NCBI GenBank assembly: GCA_049487715.1
Contig: CP150552.1
Location: 620,001 to 684,000, forward strand
DNA from: Pycnococcus provasolii
Taxonomy: Eukaryota > Chlorophyta > Pseudoscourfieldiophyceae > Pseudoscourfieldiales
Reading direction: 5' to 3'
DNA length: 64,000 bases
Made by a program: the position numbers and the translations under genes. The notes beneath the pieces are model-generated. The model had not been told where the DNA came from. It saw only the letters and a program-made list of their open reading frames with translations, and did not search any database. Positions 1 through 8,976 of the stretch are shown in pieces (position 1 is the first letter of the stretch; each line of letters starts with the position of its first letter).

Positions 1-1279
1 AGGCTCAGGTATTGGGTCACATGGGTCACCTGCAGCAACAGGTGGTACCGGGGGGTACGCGACGCGAAACAAAGCTCACGCGCCCGGCGGAAACACGCAC
101 GGGGCGGGCTCGCACACGCAAACAAAAGCAAAGGAAAATAAAAGGAACAATAAAGGACAGACGACGGTGGCACCGCCAGAGGCGTCAGCAGCGACGGGAG
201 AAGGAAACAACGACAACGGCTCTTACCCGCACGCGCCACCGCAGTTTCCAAACGCCATGTTCGCGATGCACGTGCCGCCGTTCGCGGACACGAACATCGC
301 ACCCATGTCGTACAACAACGTCGGACCAGCCATGCCGTCGGGAGGGTACGCGCCTGTGACGACGAACACCGCCGCGGGGGGTATGCTCCCGCCAATAAAC
401 GCGCTCTCGCCAAGAACATTCTCAGGGAACATGGACGACATCCTGCTTCCGTCAGGACCATTCCCAACAGACGCCACCGTGCCTTCACACAACCAAGACC
501 CTCTCCGAGTGTTCGATATCAACGCGTCCGGCGGCGGAATGCCATTGCCGTACGGAAGCACGCTTTTCGACGGACCAACCACGACGGGATACCTCGGTGA
601 CAGTTTGTTACCAGGCATGATGCCCGTAGGCATGGGTATGGCGACGGACCCGCTACTCTTGAAGGCTGACGTACTAGCAGATTTGGCGAGCTCGCGTCCA
701 CGAACGCCGAGCATGCAACCTGGCTCGGCGAGCGCGAATGTCGCGGCGGCAATTGCACAGGCTGGACCGGGCGTGATTGCTACCGAGACACGAAGTCGAC
801 GTTCACGTGGAGGAGCGGGAGCGGCGGCGGCGGCAGCAACAGGAGCAGGCGATGATCCGATGGACCTCTCGGGACCGCACGACAGGAAGGAAGCCGCAGG
901 TGGTTCGTCAGCACGCGATGCCTCAGGTTCGAAGCGGAAGGCCGCTGACCTCGATCGCGTGAAGAGCGATGCGGCTGCTGCCACAGCCGCGGCGAACAGT
1001 CCCGCAGACATGGATGACGAGGAGGACGGTACAGAACTACAAGATGGAGAGGGCGAAGTGGTAGATGAGAAGGAGCGCAAGCGATTGAAGAGGCTGCTCC
1101 GTAATCGTGTCTCTGCTCAGCAGGCACGTGAACGCAAGAAGTGCTATGTGGGTAACCTTGAGGCGCGCGTGAAGGAGCTGGAGTCAAATGTCGGCTCGCT
1201 CGAGATGAAGGTGAAGACGCTCGAGCGCGAGAAGTTCATGCTTCTCGAGCTGCTGAAGCGCGAAGATCCTCCAGCCTAA
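1..1279 (+). CDS. HY5-type bZIP transcription factor (5' end outside window)
   Basis: The frame is open from the left edge (no stop in this frame from base 2) to the TAA at 1277-1279, and the first in-frame initiator-like codon is only a GTG at 167, so the gene starts upstream of the window. The last ~70 residues are a bZIP: basic region [20 protein letters not shown] followed by heptads ([25 protein letters not shown]). The [13 protein letters not shown] core is characteristic of plant HY5/HYH, light-signalling regulators that bind G-box/ACE promoter elements as dimers in the nucleus. The preceding ~350 residues are low complexity (Gly, Ala, Pro, Asp) with an acidic stretch just before the basic region. 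I see no HY5-like COP1-binding VP motif in the visible part. Family assignment is strong; orthology to HY5 itself is inferred. Confidence 0.9.
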   Translation, partial: GSGIGSHGSPAATGGTGGYATRNKAHAPGGNTHGAGSHTQTKAKENKRNNKGQTTVAPPEASAATGEGNNDNGSYPHAPPQFPNAMFAMHVPPFADTNIAPMSYNNVGPAMPSGGYAPVTTNTAAGGMLPPINALSPRTFSGNMDDILLPSGPFPTDATVPSHNQDPLRVFDINASGGGMPLPYGSTLFDGPTTTGYLGDSLLPGMMPVGMGMATDPLLLKADVLADLASSRPRTPSMQPGSASANVAAAIAQAGPGVIATETRSRRSRGGAGAAAAAATGAGDDPMDLSGPHDRKEAAGGSSARDASGSKRKAADLDRVKSDAAAATAAANSPADMDDEEDGTELQDGEGEVVDEKERKRLKRLLRNRVSAQQARERKKCYVGNLEARVKELESNVGSLEMKVKTLEREKFMLLELLKREDPPA

Positions 1280-2331
1280 GATCGCTCATTCATTTGTCTA
1301 ATAAATTCACTTCGTCCAACTGTTATTCATTCACACAATTCACATTCATAATTCAGCCCAACCACTGCGCGTTTTTGTACATGGCGCAAAAGATTTCGAA
1401 GGTTGTATCACTCTATCAGGGCGTTTTCGTTGGCGTAGTGAGGGCTCCGGTTGCGACTTGTTGTCGCTGTTGTCGTCGCCATCGCCACCAACCGTGCAAT
1501 CAACACGATGACTCAAGGGTCACATTTACTGTTTACTACTCTAACTTACGGTTTAGTACGATACCTATAGACTACTCGAGAGTTCTGGGTATGATTTCTT
1601 GACGTCACTGGCAAATCGTGTCGTTCCGGTTAATGGTGCGAAGGACCTGCGGGAAGGTTGCAAGGTGGGATTGTGGGAAGGTGATCGCTGTTCTCCAGCC
1701 AAGCACAAGTTCAAAGAGACGCGAGAGAGCGTTGATGGCACCCTCGCAAAGATGCAAACACGGGATGCTGACTTGATAGAGGACACCACCGATCACACCA
1801 CTCCCAGAACCTACTCCCAGAGCGCGTCTCAACGCAACGAGCAACCAATAATGAATAAGGTTAGGTAGGATCAACACGTTGGCCTGCCTGAGATCCTGCT
1901 ACCGTAAATCAGCGTGGACGCCCGTGGACTTCCTTGCGTGTTATGTTAGGACTGTCCGTAGTGGTACCGTAGTGTCAGTCCCTGCCCAGTCTGCCAGTGG
2001 CAAATTTTCATGCAAATTTGTACGACTTGGCCGGTCCGGTGGGGGTCGGTGCCCGGCGCCGGGCCGGACGAACTTGACGGACGCGCCTAAGCTCCTTTGT
2101 GGGACGAACTTGAACTTGAACTTGTTCGCCGGTACACGGTAAATTTAGTTGAGCAACCTCCCTCCCTCCCCTCCGGCCGGGCGCTTCGGCGCTGGCGACA
2201 ACTTGCCCGCACCGACAACTTGCCCACTGGTACCACCTAGGGCATCTTCATCGCTCTCTCCTTGTCGTGTGCTTGTACAAGGCTTAAGCTTACTTGGTGG
2301 TCTCCGCCTCCGTCTCACTTCTTTCTGCTAT
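1280..2331. other. intergenic, no convincing gene
   Basis: About 1 kb between the bZIP stop and the next start. Short open frames here are weak and without recognisable domains. It holds a GGTACCGT element at 1963-1970 and a GC-rich 14-bp palindrome at 2051-2064. CT-rich sequence follows up to the next ATG. Probably the 3' UTR of the bZIP plus the promoter of the next gene. Confidence 0.5.
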
Positions 2332-3306
2332 ATGTTCGGCGGCCTCGCAGGCTCGCTCGTGGGCACGGGCTCGGAGAACTACCGACAGGAGAACCTAAGG
2401 GGACGACTCTGGAGTGAGGCGAACCGGGCGGACCGGGCGCGACACTTCAGCAACTCGAGCATATCGTTCGGCGGGGAGGCGCCGCTCGCGTTCGACGGCA
2501 AGCCGCGCTTTAACGACACAGCAGCACGTCTTAAAATAGGCTCGAATACGACCGCCGCGACGTCATTCCCCGCTCCCCCGGGCGTCGAGCCCGTCGACGG
2601 AAAGGCTGCCGGGCAGGTGTACCACTACGGAGTGCCGGCCAACCTGGTGCGCGAGAGCTCCACAGTAGGCACCGCGCCTCACGCGATCCCGCCGTTCGCG
2701 AGTGGCGCGGGGGGAGGGCCGGTGAAGGGGACGCAGCTGCAGGAGCAAAGCCACAGCGACTTTCTCGGTGGGAAGGGCTACTACGTCGGGCCGGAGTACG
2801 GCACCTTTGCGATGCGCCGACCAGTGCACACCCTGGAGCCGGAGATCAAAACGCGCCTCGGAGCAGGCGACTTCACGCACCCGCCGGGCCCGAACAATCC
2901 AAGCGTTGGTATGGGCCAGCTCGAGCGCGAGTACAAGTCTGTGAGCCAGGCGCTGAAGCCTCCGGGCGCCGCGCCCGAAAGCTTGGTCAGCGATGTGGAG
3001 AAAACGAGGCGCTTCGACAGCTACCAGACGATGCAAAAGGAACGCACGAAGCACTCGAGAAGTGCCGCGGGACCTCGCGAGGGGTTCACTAGGCCATTGA
3101 CGAGCAGCCAGATGATCGGCTGGACCAGCGCCGGCGCCGGCGCGCTGCCTGATGGATTCGCGCAGAACGCGCTCGGTCCTGGCCTTCCCCGCTCGACGAA
3201 TACCACAGGACCGGGCATGAAATGCCACCGCGAGACGCGCGTCAGGCAGAGCCTGCTCGTCGGCGCGAGGCATGTCAACGGATACGGAGGTCAAGGGTGC
3301 CTGTGA
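2332..3306 (+). CDS. conserved-looking protein, possibly axonemal
   Basis: The protein has 324 residues from the ATG at 2332 (MFGGLAGSLVG). The frame is open further upstream but with no ATG, so this start is preferred. There is no signal peptide or membrane segment. The sequence is rich in Gly, Pro, Tyr and Thr, with short motifs spaced along an extended chain: FNDTAARL, FLGGKGYYVGPEYGTFAMRRP, MGQLEREYKS, RFDSYQTMQKERTK, SSQMIGWTS. This look (isolated aromatic/Pro motifs, a short GW motif) resembles microtubule inner proteins of cilia, but I cannot name a family. Codon use and GC content match neighbouring real genes. It converges on the RNase III gene, with 187 bp between stop codons. Confidence 0.6.
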   Translation: MFGGLAGSLVGTGSENYRQENLRGRLWSEANRADRARHFSNSSISFGGEAPLAFDGKPRFNDTAARLKIGSNTTAATSFPAPPGVEPVDGKAAGQVYHYGVPANLVRESSTVGTAPHAIPPFASGAGGGPVKGTQLQEQSHSDFLGGKGYYVGPEYGTFAMRRPVHTLEPEIKTRLGAGDFTHPPGPNNPSVGMGQLEREYKSVSQALKPPGAAPESLVSDVEKTRRFDSYQTMQKERTKHSRSAAGPREGFTRPLTSSQMIGWTSAGAGALPDGFAQNALGPGLPRSTNTTGPGMKCHRETRVRQSLLVGARHVNGYGGQGCL

Positions 3307-3493
3307 AATACTAATAATTTTTTCTTTCAAAATCCATCCACGAATACAATTCCCTTCGTTGCGCCATCTGTCAGTTCTGAAGTACACGAATGCATGTCAG
3401 CATGTCGCCTTGCACAGACGGGTTGTATTTTATTCTTATAAATGGAGTTGAGCTTATATTACAGTTCAGTACATGGCTGAACTTCCTTTCTTC

Positions 3494-5107
3494 CTACCGG
3501 ACCTCTTTTTCTCTTTTTCTTTGCATTTTTCGGGTGATCCGTCCCTGGTAACCCTGGTCCTGGTGATCCGTCGTGATTGTCATGAGGCGATCTACAACGC
3601 GCTTTGACGCCCTCTGCTTCGCCAGACGGCTGTTGAATGATATACCCGCCGCCTGCACGCGTCTGCATCCGTCGTCGTCCAATGCGACAAGGTCATGCTT
3701 CGCTAGCATCGCAGCGACGTCGAAATCCTTCATCTTCTTGAGGGAAGATATCATGTCGTCGTGCGTGCCGTCGCTCACGCCAGCCGCGAGATTCAAGTCG
3801 TAGTCATGTGGAACAACGCATTCGACGATTGCGACGTGAATAGGCTTGTCGTTCGGCGCATTGAACGAGTCTCCTCTGCTGTACTTCACCATCATCCTCG
3901 AAGAGTCGTTCTCCACACCACTCTTCTTTCGACAATATCCCCACAATCTTTGTATGTAGTTGTTGAGCAAGGAGGTGTAGTCGCCGGCTAATGCTTCTCT
4001 TTCCATACTTCGCGGTATGTAGTCGAAGTCTTCGCCTTCGTAGCCAGACGGCAGCGCGATTTTGATGGGAAGAATACTTTGTGCTTCCGACGGTGTTTCT
4101 GGGCCTAAAAATATAAGATCCTGCAAGTCTGTTCGGTCGAGGAACGACTTCTGACCTTTGCGCGTAATCAGGTTTGTGGCCACCTTGCTAGCCGCAGCAA
4201 AGCCCGCGGCTGCTGCCACACCTGACTGCAGGTCCGGTCTGACAGATAGCGCGCACTCCCTCGCGTCCTCGTACACTGCTCCAATGAGCGCCTCCACTGC
4301 ATCGCACAACATCTTGTCGCTTAGTTGATCCCTGTCTTGCACGTCGAGTAAGTGCACGAGCAGCTCAGAAAGATCGAGCTTCTTGCGTCCAATATCTGCA
4401 AGGTTTCCCTCGCACACGAGCGCGTGCCCGATCCTTGTTATGACTCCCTCGGTGATGCTTCCGTCGACAGCGAGCGTATCCCTCATGAGCAGTTCAGCGA
4501 CGGTGAGACTCAGCACTTTGTCTCCTAGAAACTCAAGGATTTCGTACGAGTCTTCTCCCGGAAGCGTCGCGGAGCTCACCCAGCCGCGTACCCTCCTCCT
4601 GCCCAAGTTGTGCACAGCGCGGGATAACCACCTTCTGTCGTGAAATGCGTAGTCTAGTTTTGCTTCGTAGACGTGTGGGGCGAACGACACGAGGCGCTCA
4701 GACGACGCTTGTTTTTGTTGCGGCGTATCTCGCACGCGCTCCTCTTGTGCTAACCCTTCCGTTGACGACGACGACGACGACGGCGACGGCGCTGTGGATG
4801 ACGCCGCCGCTTGTGATGATGGCGTCGTGCACTGCACATATGTCGTGGCGTGTACGTGTCGTCGAGCAGAGTTAGCCGAAAATGGAGAAAGCGTTGAAAG
4901 CCGCGAATTAAACTGAAGGCCCGGAATGATCGACATGGATAAGGAACCACAAGACTCCAAGCCAGGACCGCAGGAACCAAGACGACGAAGTCGAAGGAGT
5001 GGAAGGATTTGCGGCGAAGGAGTGGAAGGAGTGCAAGTGAACGTGTGCTGTAATCTCACAGTGTGGTATCGTAAACACCTCGTGAACACAAAAGAAACAT
5101 GAAACAT
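3494..5107 (-). CDS. RNase III-domain protein, probably organellar
   Basis: About 537 residues from the ATG at 5107; an alternative ATG at 4936 begins an Arg/Ser-rich, transit-peptide-like N-terminus (MSIIPGLQFNSRLSTLSPFS). An RNase III domain lies in the middle: the YEILEFLGDKVLSL signature (catalytic Glu and Asp) and the second acidic motif DKMLCDAVEALIGAVYED are both intact, so nuclease activity is expected. The C-terminal ~200 residues contain a possible degenerate double-stranded RNA-binding segment (LLNNYIQRLWGYC...IHVAIVEC). Enzymes of this type cut double-stranded RNA, for example in rRNA or intron processing; some organellar relatives are inactive ribosomal proteins, but here the catalytic residues argue against that. 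Organellar location is inferred from the N-terminus only. Confidence 0.85.
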   Translation of the reverse strand: MFHVSFVFTRCLRYHTVRLQHTFTCTPSTPSPQILPLLRLRRLGSCGPGLESCGSLSMSIIPGLQFNSRLSTLSPFSANSARRHVHATTYVQCTTPSSQAAASSTAPSPSSSSSSTEGLAQEERVRDTPQQKQASSERLVSFAPHVYEAKLDYAFHDRRWLSRAVHNLGRRRVRGWVSSATLPGEDSYEILEFLGDKVLSLTVAELLMRDTLAVDGSITEGVITRIGHALVCEGNLADIGRKKLDLSELLVHLLDVQDRDQLSDKMLCDAVEALIGAVYEDARECALSVRPDLQSGVAAAAGFAAASKVATNLITRKGQKSFLDRTDLQDLIFLGPETPSEAQSILPIKIALPSGYEGEDFDYIPRSMEREALAGDYTSLLNNYIQRLWGYCRKKSGVENDSSRMMVKYSRGDSFNAPNDKPIHVAIVECVVPHDYDLNLAAGVSDGTHDDMISSLKKMKDFDVAAMLAKHDLVALDDDGCRRVQAAGISFNSRLAKQRASKRVVDRLMTITTDHQDQGYQGRITRKMQRKREKEVR

Positions 5108-5484
5108 GCGATGCGATAAAAGCAAAGCGACGTGCAAGGAAACGACGAGGAACCAATCAGTCCTGTAGTCCTGTGTTGTGTGCTCTCTCTCTAAAAGACA
5201 GCTTGCGAGCAGGACAGTTAATTGGTTGGTTGGTTAAATTGGGTCACTCGCCAGCTAACCTGAATAACTTCCAAGGCAGCGCCGGGTTAGAAGAGCTCGA
5301 AGGATATATTTGGAATGGTATGGCGGCGCCTCGATGATCCGATCAAACGCGGCGGCGTTTTGGTTTTGGGGGCGGAAAAAGTAGGGGTAGGGCTACGGGG
5401 TTAGGGTTAGGGTTACGGTCCCGGAATTTCGGCTGCTTCTTTGCCCCTCTTCTTGGCCTGCTTTGCCACTTTGTACGCTTGGAC
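5108..5484. promoter_or_regulatory. divergent promoter with telomere-like motif
   Basis: Intergenic region between the RNase III gene (-) and the RCC1-like gene (+). It contains three exact GGGTTA units at 5398-5415, preceded by degenerate GTAGGG/GGCTACGGGG, 70-87 bp before the RCC1-like ATG, and a TTGGTTGGTTGG run near 5224. No gene is seen. Confidence 0.5.
5398..5415 (+). repeat. (GGGTTA)3 telobox-like array
   Basis: Three perfect tandem GGGTTA hexamers upstream of the RCC1-like start. One of several such arrays placed near gene 5' ends in this window. Confidence 0.8.
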
Positions 5485-6456
5485 ATGCCTCACGCCGTGG
5501 AGACGCGCAGTCAACGCGCCCACGTCGCGTACGAAGCTCTGCGCTTGGCGTTTTTCCCGTGGCAGCGCGAACGACGGCTGAAGCGGGAGCGGGAGCGAGT
5601 AGAAGCTGCGCGACGAGGGATGATGATTGCAGCTGCTTACTCTCACTCCCTCGCGATTCGACCCGATGGAAGCGTCGCGTGCTGGGGACGCAACGACGAA
5701 GGCCAGGCACCTCCCGACGGTGTTCTTGGTGACTTCGTCATGGTTGCCGCGGGTGAGATCCACTCCCTCGCGCTCCGACCCGATGGAAGCGTCGCGTGCT
5801 GGGGACGCAACGACGAAGGCCAGGCACCTCCCGACGGTGTTCCGGGCGACTTTGTCGCGGTCGCCGCGGGTGGCGCACACTCGCTAGCGTTGCTACGCAA
5901 CGGCAGCGTCGCGTGCTGGGGATGCAACGACTTCGGCCAGGCGCCTCCCGACGGTGTTCCGGGTGACTTTGTCGCAATAGGTGCGGGTGCGCGGTTTTCC
6001 GTGGCGCTTCGACGCGATGGCACCATCGCGTGCTGGGGACACAACCGCCAAGGCCAAGCCCCTCCCGACGGTGTTCCGGGCGACTTTGTCGCGGTCGCCT
6101 CGGGTGGCGCGCATTCGCTAGCGTTGCTACGCAACGGCAGTGTCGCGTGCTGGGGATACAACGCCGACGGCGAGGCACCTCCTGACGGCGTCGCGGGAGA
6201 CTTCGTCGCGATCGCTGCGGGATCGGATCACTCCCTGGCGCTCCAACGCGACGGCGGCGTCGCGTGCTGGGGACGCAACCACGAAGGCCAGGCACCTCCC
6301 GACGGTGTTCCGGGCGACTTCGTCGCAATCGCTGCGGGGAGCTATCACTCCATCGCGCTTCGACGCGACGGTGGCATGGCGTGCTGGGGAGACAACACAT
6401 ACGGCGAGGCGCCTCCCGACGGCGTTGTTGGACCATTCGGACACGTCGACGTGTAA
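5485..6456 (+). CDS. RCC1-like seven-repeat protein
   Basis: The protein has 323 residues from the ATG at 5485. A ~45-residue basic N-terminus is followed by seven tandem repeats of exactly 39 residues (117 bp), each of the form FVAIAAGxxHSLALRRDG then VACWGxNxxGQAPPDGV. The HSLAL and CWGxN motifs are those of RCC1/BLIP-II-type beta-propeller blades. Seven copies would close a seven-bladed propeller, although blades in canonical RCC1 are longer (51-68 residues). The DNA repeats are also very similar to each other, indicating recent expansion. No catalytic domain is attached. RCC1 folds act as guanine-exchange factors or generic binding platforms; this divergent short form gives no basis for choosing. 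Confidence 0.85.
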   Translation: MPHAVETRSQRAHVAYEALRLAFFPWQRERRLKRERERVEAARRGMMIAAAYSHSLAIRPDGSVACWGRNDEGQAPPDGVLGDFVMVAAGEIHSLALRPDGSVACWGRNDEGQAPPDGVPGDFVAVAAGGAHSLALLRNGSVACWGCNDFGQAPPDGVPGDFVAIGAGARFSVALRRDGTIACWGHNRQGQAPPDGVPGDFVAVASGGAHSLALLRNGSVACWGYNADGEAPPDGVAGDFVAIAAGSDHSLALQRDGGVACWGRNHEGQAPPDGVPGDFVAIAAGSYHSIALRRDGGMACWGDNTYGEAPPDGVVGPFGHVDV

Positions 6457-6507
6457 ACAAAGATTCCTTGTATATGCAAACAAAAACTTTTGTAAATTTA
6501 CAGCGCG

Positions 6508-7497
6508 CTATTGCTTCTTCCACCTCTGCGATGCGGGTGGCGCGTCGTCACCGTCGTCACTCGAGGAGTCCTTTTGTTGCTCCATGCTCAGCCGGATCCG
6601 TGCCGTCGCCGCGGCGTCAATCGCGCGAGCCTCCGCAGTCGTCTGAAGCGTCGGAAATACCTTGCGCATGTCGCGCACGGCGATGGATGACTCGCTGAGA
6701 GACTTAGCGGTTGCGAAAATTCTTGCGCCATAAGGCGCATAGCGCAGCGCGAGTGCCATTGCCTCAAACGCAGCGTCGTGGTCGCCTTCGCGGTCGTACG
6801 CGCTTTGGTCGAAGTCCTTGCCAGCTAAGATAGTTGCTGAGAACTCTGTGTCAGTCGCGGCGCCTATGAGCACGGCACCAACTGTCGACCCTGGGTTGTC
6901 AGTGATTTCGTCAAGCAGTTCGTACTTCAGCTCGATTCCAAGGTCGATCGGCGGCGCTTGGAGGAGCTGCATGATGGACAGTCCGCGTCGGCTTGATACC
7001 GCATCCTTATCTTCCAAGGTCAACAGCACTGGAAGGCACCGTCCTCCGTCGTCGTCGTCGTCGTCGTCAGTTTGTGTCTCCAAGCCGCGCATGACTTGCA
7101 CAGGATTAGGCGCCTCTGGAATGCTAGCGTCTTTTGTGACGAGGAGGATATGAAATCCTTTCGGCGTGACAGTGACAGCTCCCACGCGCATCTCCGTGAG
7201 TTGCACATCGTCGTCGTCATCCTCGTCGTCACGTTTTGGGTCACTCGATGACGACGACGACGACGCGTCGGAGGAACCACCACCAGAACCACCAGAAGTG
7301 CACCGAGACGCCACGAGCAGAGAGCGTCGCCTGGATGATCGCGAGTGCGATTCGACGATATGTCTGGACTGAAAAACGGCCGGTGGTAAGTGCACCTTTA
7401 AGGAACCTTGCGTTCGAGAGCAAGAGCGAGAGCAAGAGCGAGAGCGAGACGCACCGCCGATATTGCGGTTGCCGACACGGTTGACGCGCATGTTCAT
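6508..7497 (-). CDS. plastid-type protein with divergent BFN/DUF151-like domain
   Basis: The protein has 329 residues from the ATG at 7497. The N-terminal ~80 residues are rich in Arg and Ser with no acidic residues (SRSRSCSRSCSRTQ...), typical of an algal plastid transit peptide, and are followed by an acidic linker. The core runs VGAVTVTPKGFHILLVT, then LPVLLTLEDKDAVSS, then FSATILAGKDF and FEAMALALRYAPYGARIF. This order resembles the bifunctional nuclease (BFN/DUF151) fold: LPI-G-E-A followed by F-A-L and a DAIALALR-like helix. The match is remote and I could not verify it. A low-complexity Asp-rich insert interrupts the domain. The gene converges with the RCC1-like gene, 51 bp apart. Confidence 0.6.
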   Translation of the reverse strand: MNMRVNRVGNRNIGGASRSRSCSRSCSRTQGSLKVHLPPAVFQSRHIVESHSRSSRRRSLLVASRCTSGGSGGGSSDASSSSSSSDPKRDDEDDDDDVQLTEMRVGAVTVTPKGFHILLVTKDASIPEAPNPVQVMRGLETQTDDDDDDDGGRCLPVLLTLEDKDAVSSRRGLSIMQLLQAPPIDLGIELKYELLDEITDNPGSTVGAVLIGAATDTEFSATILAGKDFDQSAYDREGDHDAAFEAMALALRYAPYGARIFATAKSLSESSIAVRDMRKVFPTLQTTAEARAIDAAATARIRLSMEQQKDSSSDDGDDAPPASQRWKKQ

Positions 7498-7663
7498 GTT
7501 CAAATAGTGCGTCGGATCGCTCCCTCACGAAGCTGATGAGGATGAGAATGAGAATGAGGCAGAGGAGGCTTTTCCCAACCCCTAAACTTTACCTAAACTG
7601 TTTGCGACGCAGATTATTCGGGGTTTGGTTCCTTGTTTGTTCTCATTTTCATTATTTTCGGCC

Positions 7664-8474
7664 ATGCCAACGCTTGTGCGTCCATGTGGCGCCACTCTTA
7701 GCTATTTGGTTCGAGGTCGCGGCGCGTCAGTCGTCTTATTATTAGCACCGGGAGGAATGCGATCCTCAATATCCATGTGGCAGAAACAACCTATCGACCT
7801 GTGGTCGTTCTTTCCCGACGACGAGTTCACGGTAGTGGCCATGGACCAACGAAATGCCACGCTCGAAAGTCCGGCGCCTTTGTCAGCGACATCACCCGCG
7901 ACGTGGACAACCTACAACGAAGACCAGCTCGCGGTTATCGATGCGGCGGTGGGAAACGGCGTGTCATTTAGCATCGCCGGTTCCTGCATAGGCCCGTCGT
8001 ACGCACTAAGGCTCATGAGAGACGTCCCGAGTAGAGTCAAGCGTGCACTTCTGCTGCAGCCGATAGGCGTCGCTGCATATACAAACGAGCCGTGCGCGCC
8101 CTGGACTGGGATGAACACTGACGCGACCACGCACTGGTTCGGTGACTGGGCGAAGGAAATGGAGGCTTCCAATCGCGCGAGCCGCACGGAGCTTGACGCT
8201 CTCTACACGAGCCTGTTTTCTTCTGCGGTGGAAGGACGACGGGAGGACGACCCGTTCGTGTTCAGCGTATCTGCGCGACGACGTCCGCTCGCTCACGCAA
8301 CCCATGCTGGTTGCAGCCGGCATCGACGTCTTCCACCCTTCTCAGACGGCTCGCGACGTCGCGTCTCTCGCCCCGAACGCGACGCTAGTTGAGGGTTGGC
8401 GCGGAAACAACGACGAAATTCAACGCATGCAAGAGCGCATTAAGACGTTCTTCGAGATTGAGAAGAACAGCTAA
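7664..8474 (+). CDS. alpha/beta hydrolase, frameshifted
   Basis: The ATG at 7664 opens a frame with an alpha/beta-hydrolase layout: VVLLLAPGGMRSS, strand VVAMDQRN, nucleophile elbow-like SIAGSCIGPSYALRLM (Cys in the GxCxG position), and strand RALLLQP. Near 8264-8275 the coding frame shifts: the upstream frame reads DDPFVFSV, and the continuation QPMLVAAGIDVFHPSQTARD with a late acidic/His region is in the next frame, ending at 8474. A net one-base excess or two-base loss at about GTATCTG explains it; there is no room for an intron at that point. Either a sequencing or assembly indel, or a recent pseudogene. A Cys nucleophile would suggest a dienelactone-hydrolase-like or non-catalytic member; substrate unknown. 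Confidence 0.7.
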
Positions 8475-8976
8475 GGTTAGGGTGGTAGACTAACAAGTGC
8501 GAGTAATTACCCCATACTGTATTTACATAACAACGAGTTCACTTACAGTTTTACAGTAGTAGTCAGAGTTCACTTCGTCACGTCAGAAAACTCTTACATC
8601 AGCCCAACTACCCACGGTATCAAAAAAGCAAAGTGGGAAAAAGCACCGCCGGGAAACCATCCAAAAAATCTTTGGGAAAATCTTTTTTCCATCTTTCTCC
8701 CAGCTGTCAAAAAAAGAATTTCAAGTTTCATGACCAAAAAACCATCTTTCTGCTCCCGTTCATCCACAATGTATGATGGAGAACCTGTGTGGTGTTTGCA
8801 CTTATACTTATCCCCTTTTTTTTCTTTTTTTTCCTTTTTAAAGTCTCTCTCTCTTTTTTCGAAAAGAAGAAGCATGGACTGCGTGGACTCAGTCTTCTTC
8901 TCTCCATCTGGTGGTGGGGTGGCACTTTCTCTCCTTTCTCTCCTAACATCAGGTCATCATCAGTTTTGTTTTCAAC
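8475..8976. other. intergenic, T-rich, no gene seen
   Basis: Contains a single GGTTAGGG at about 8474-8481, a stretch rich in poly-T/poly-A and CTTT runs (8810-8870), and the presumed promoter of the secreted hydrolase. Open frames in it are low complexity and unconvincing. Confidence 0.45.

Noticed and set aside
223-1080. Long minus-strand open frame over the bZIP
   Set aside because: Ser/Ala-rich shadow of a GC-rich coding strand; the + strand has a clear bZIP domain.
2149-2331. N-terminal extension of the 2332 gene
   Set aside because: Begins with TTG, has no ATG, and is CT-rich leader-like sequence.
5643-6161. Minus-strand frames over the RCC1-like gene
   Set aside because: They simply mirror the 117-bp repeats; no independent domain.
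7688-7735. GGTTCGAGGTC as a tRNA T-arm
   Set aside because: Inside the alpha/beta hydrolase coding region with no matching acceptor or D-arm.
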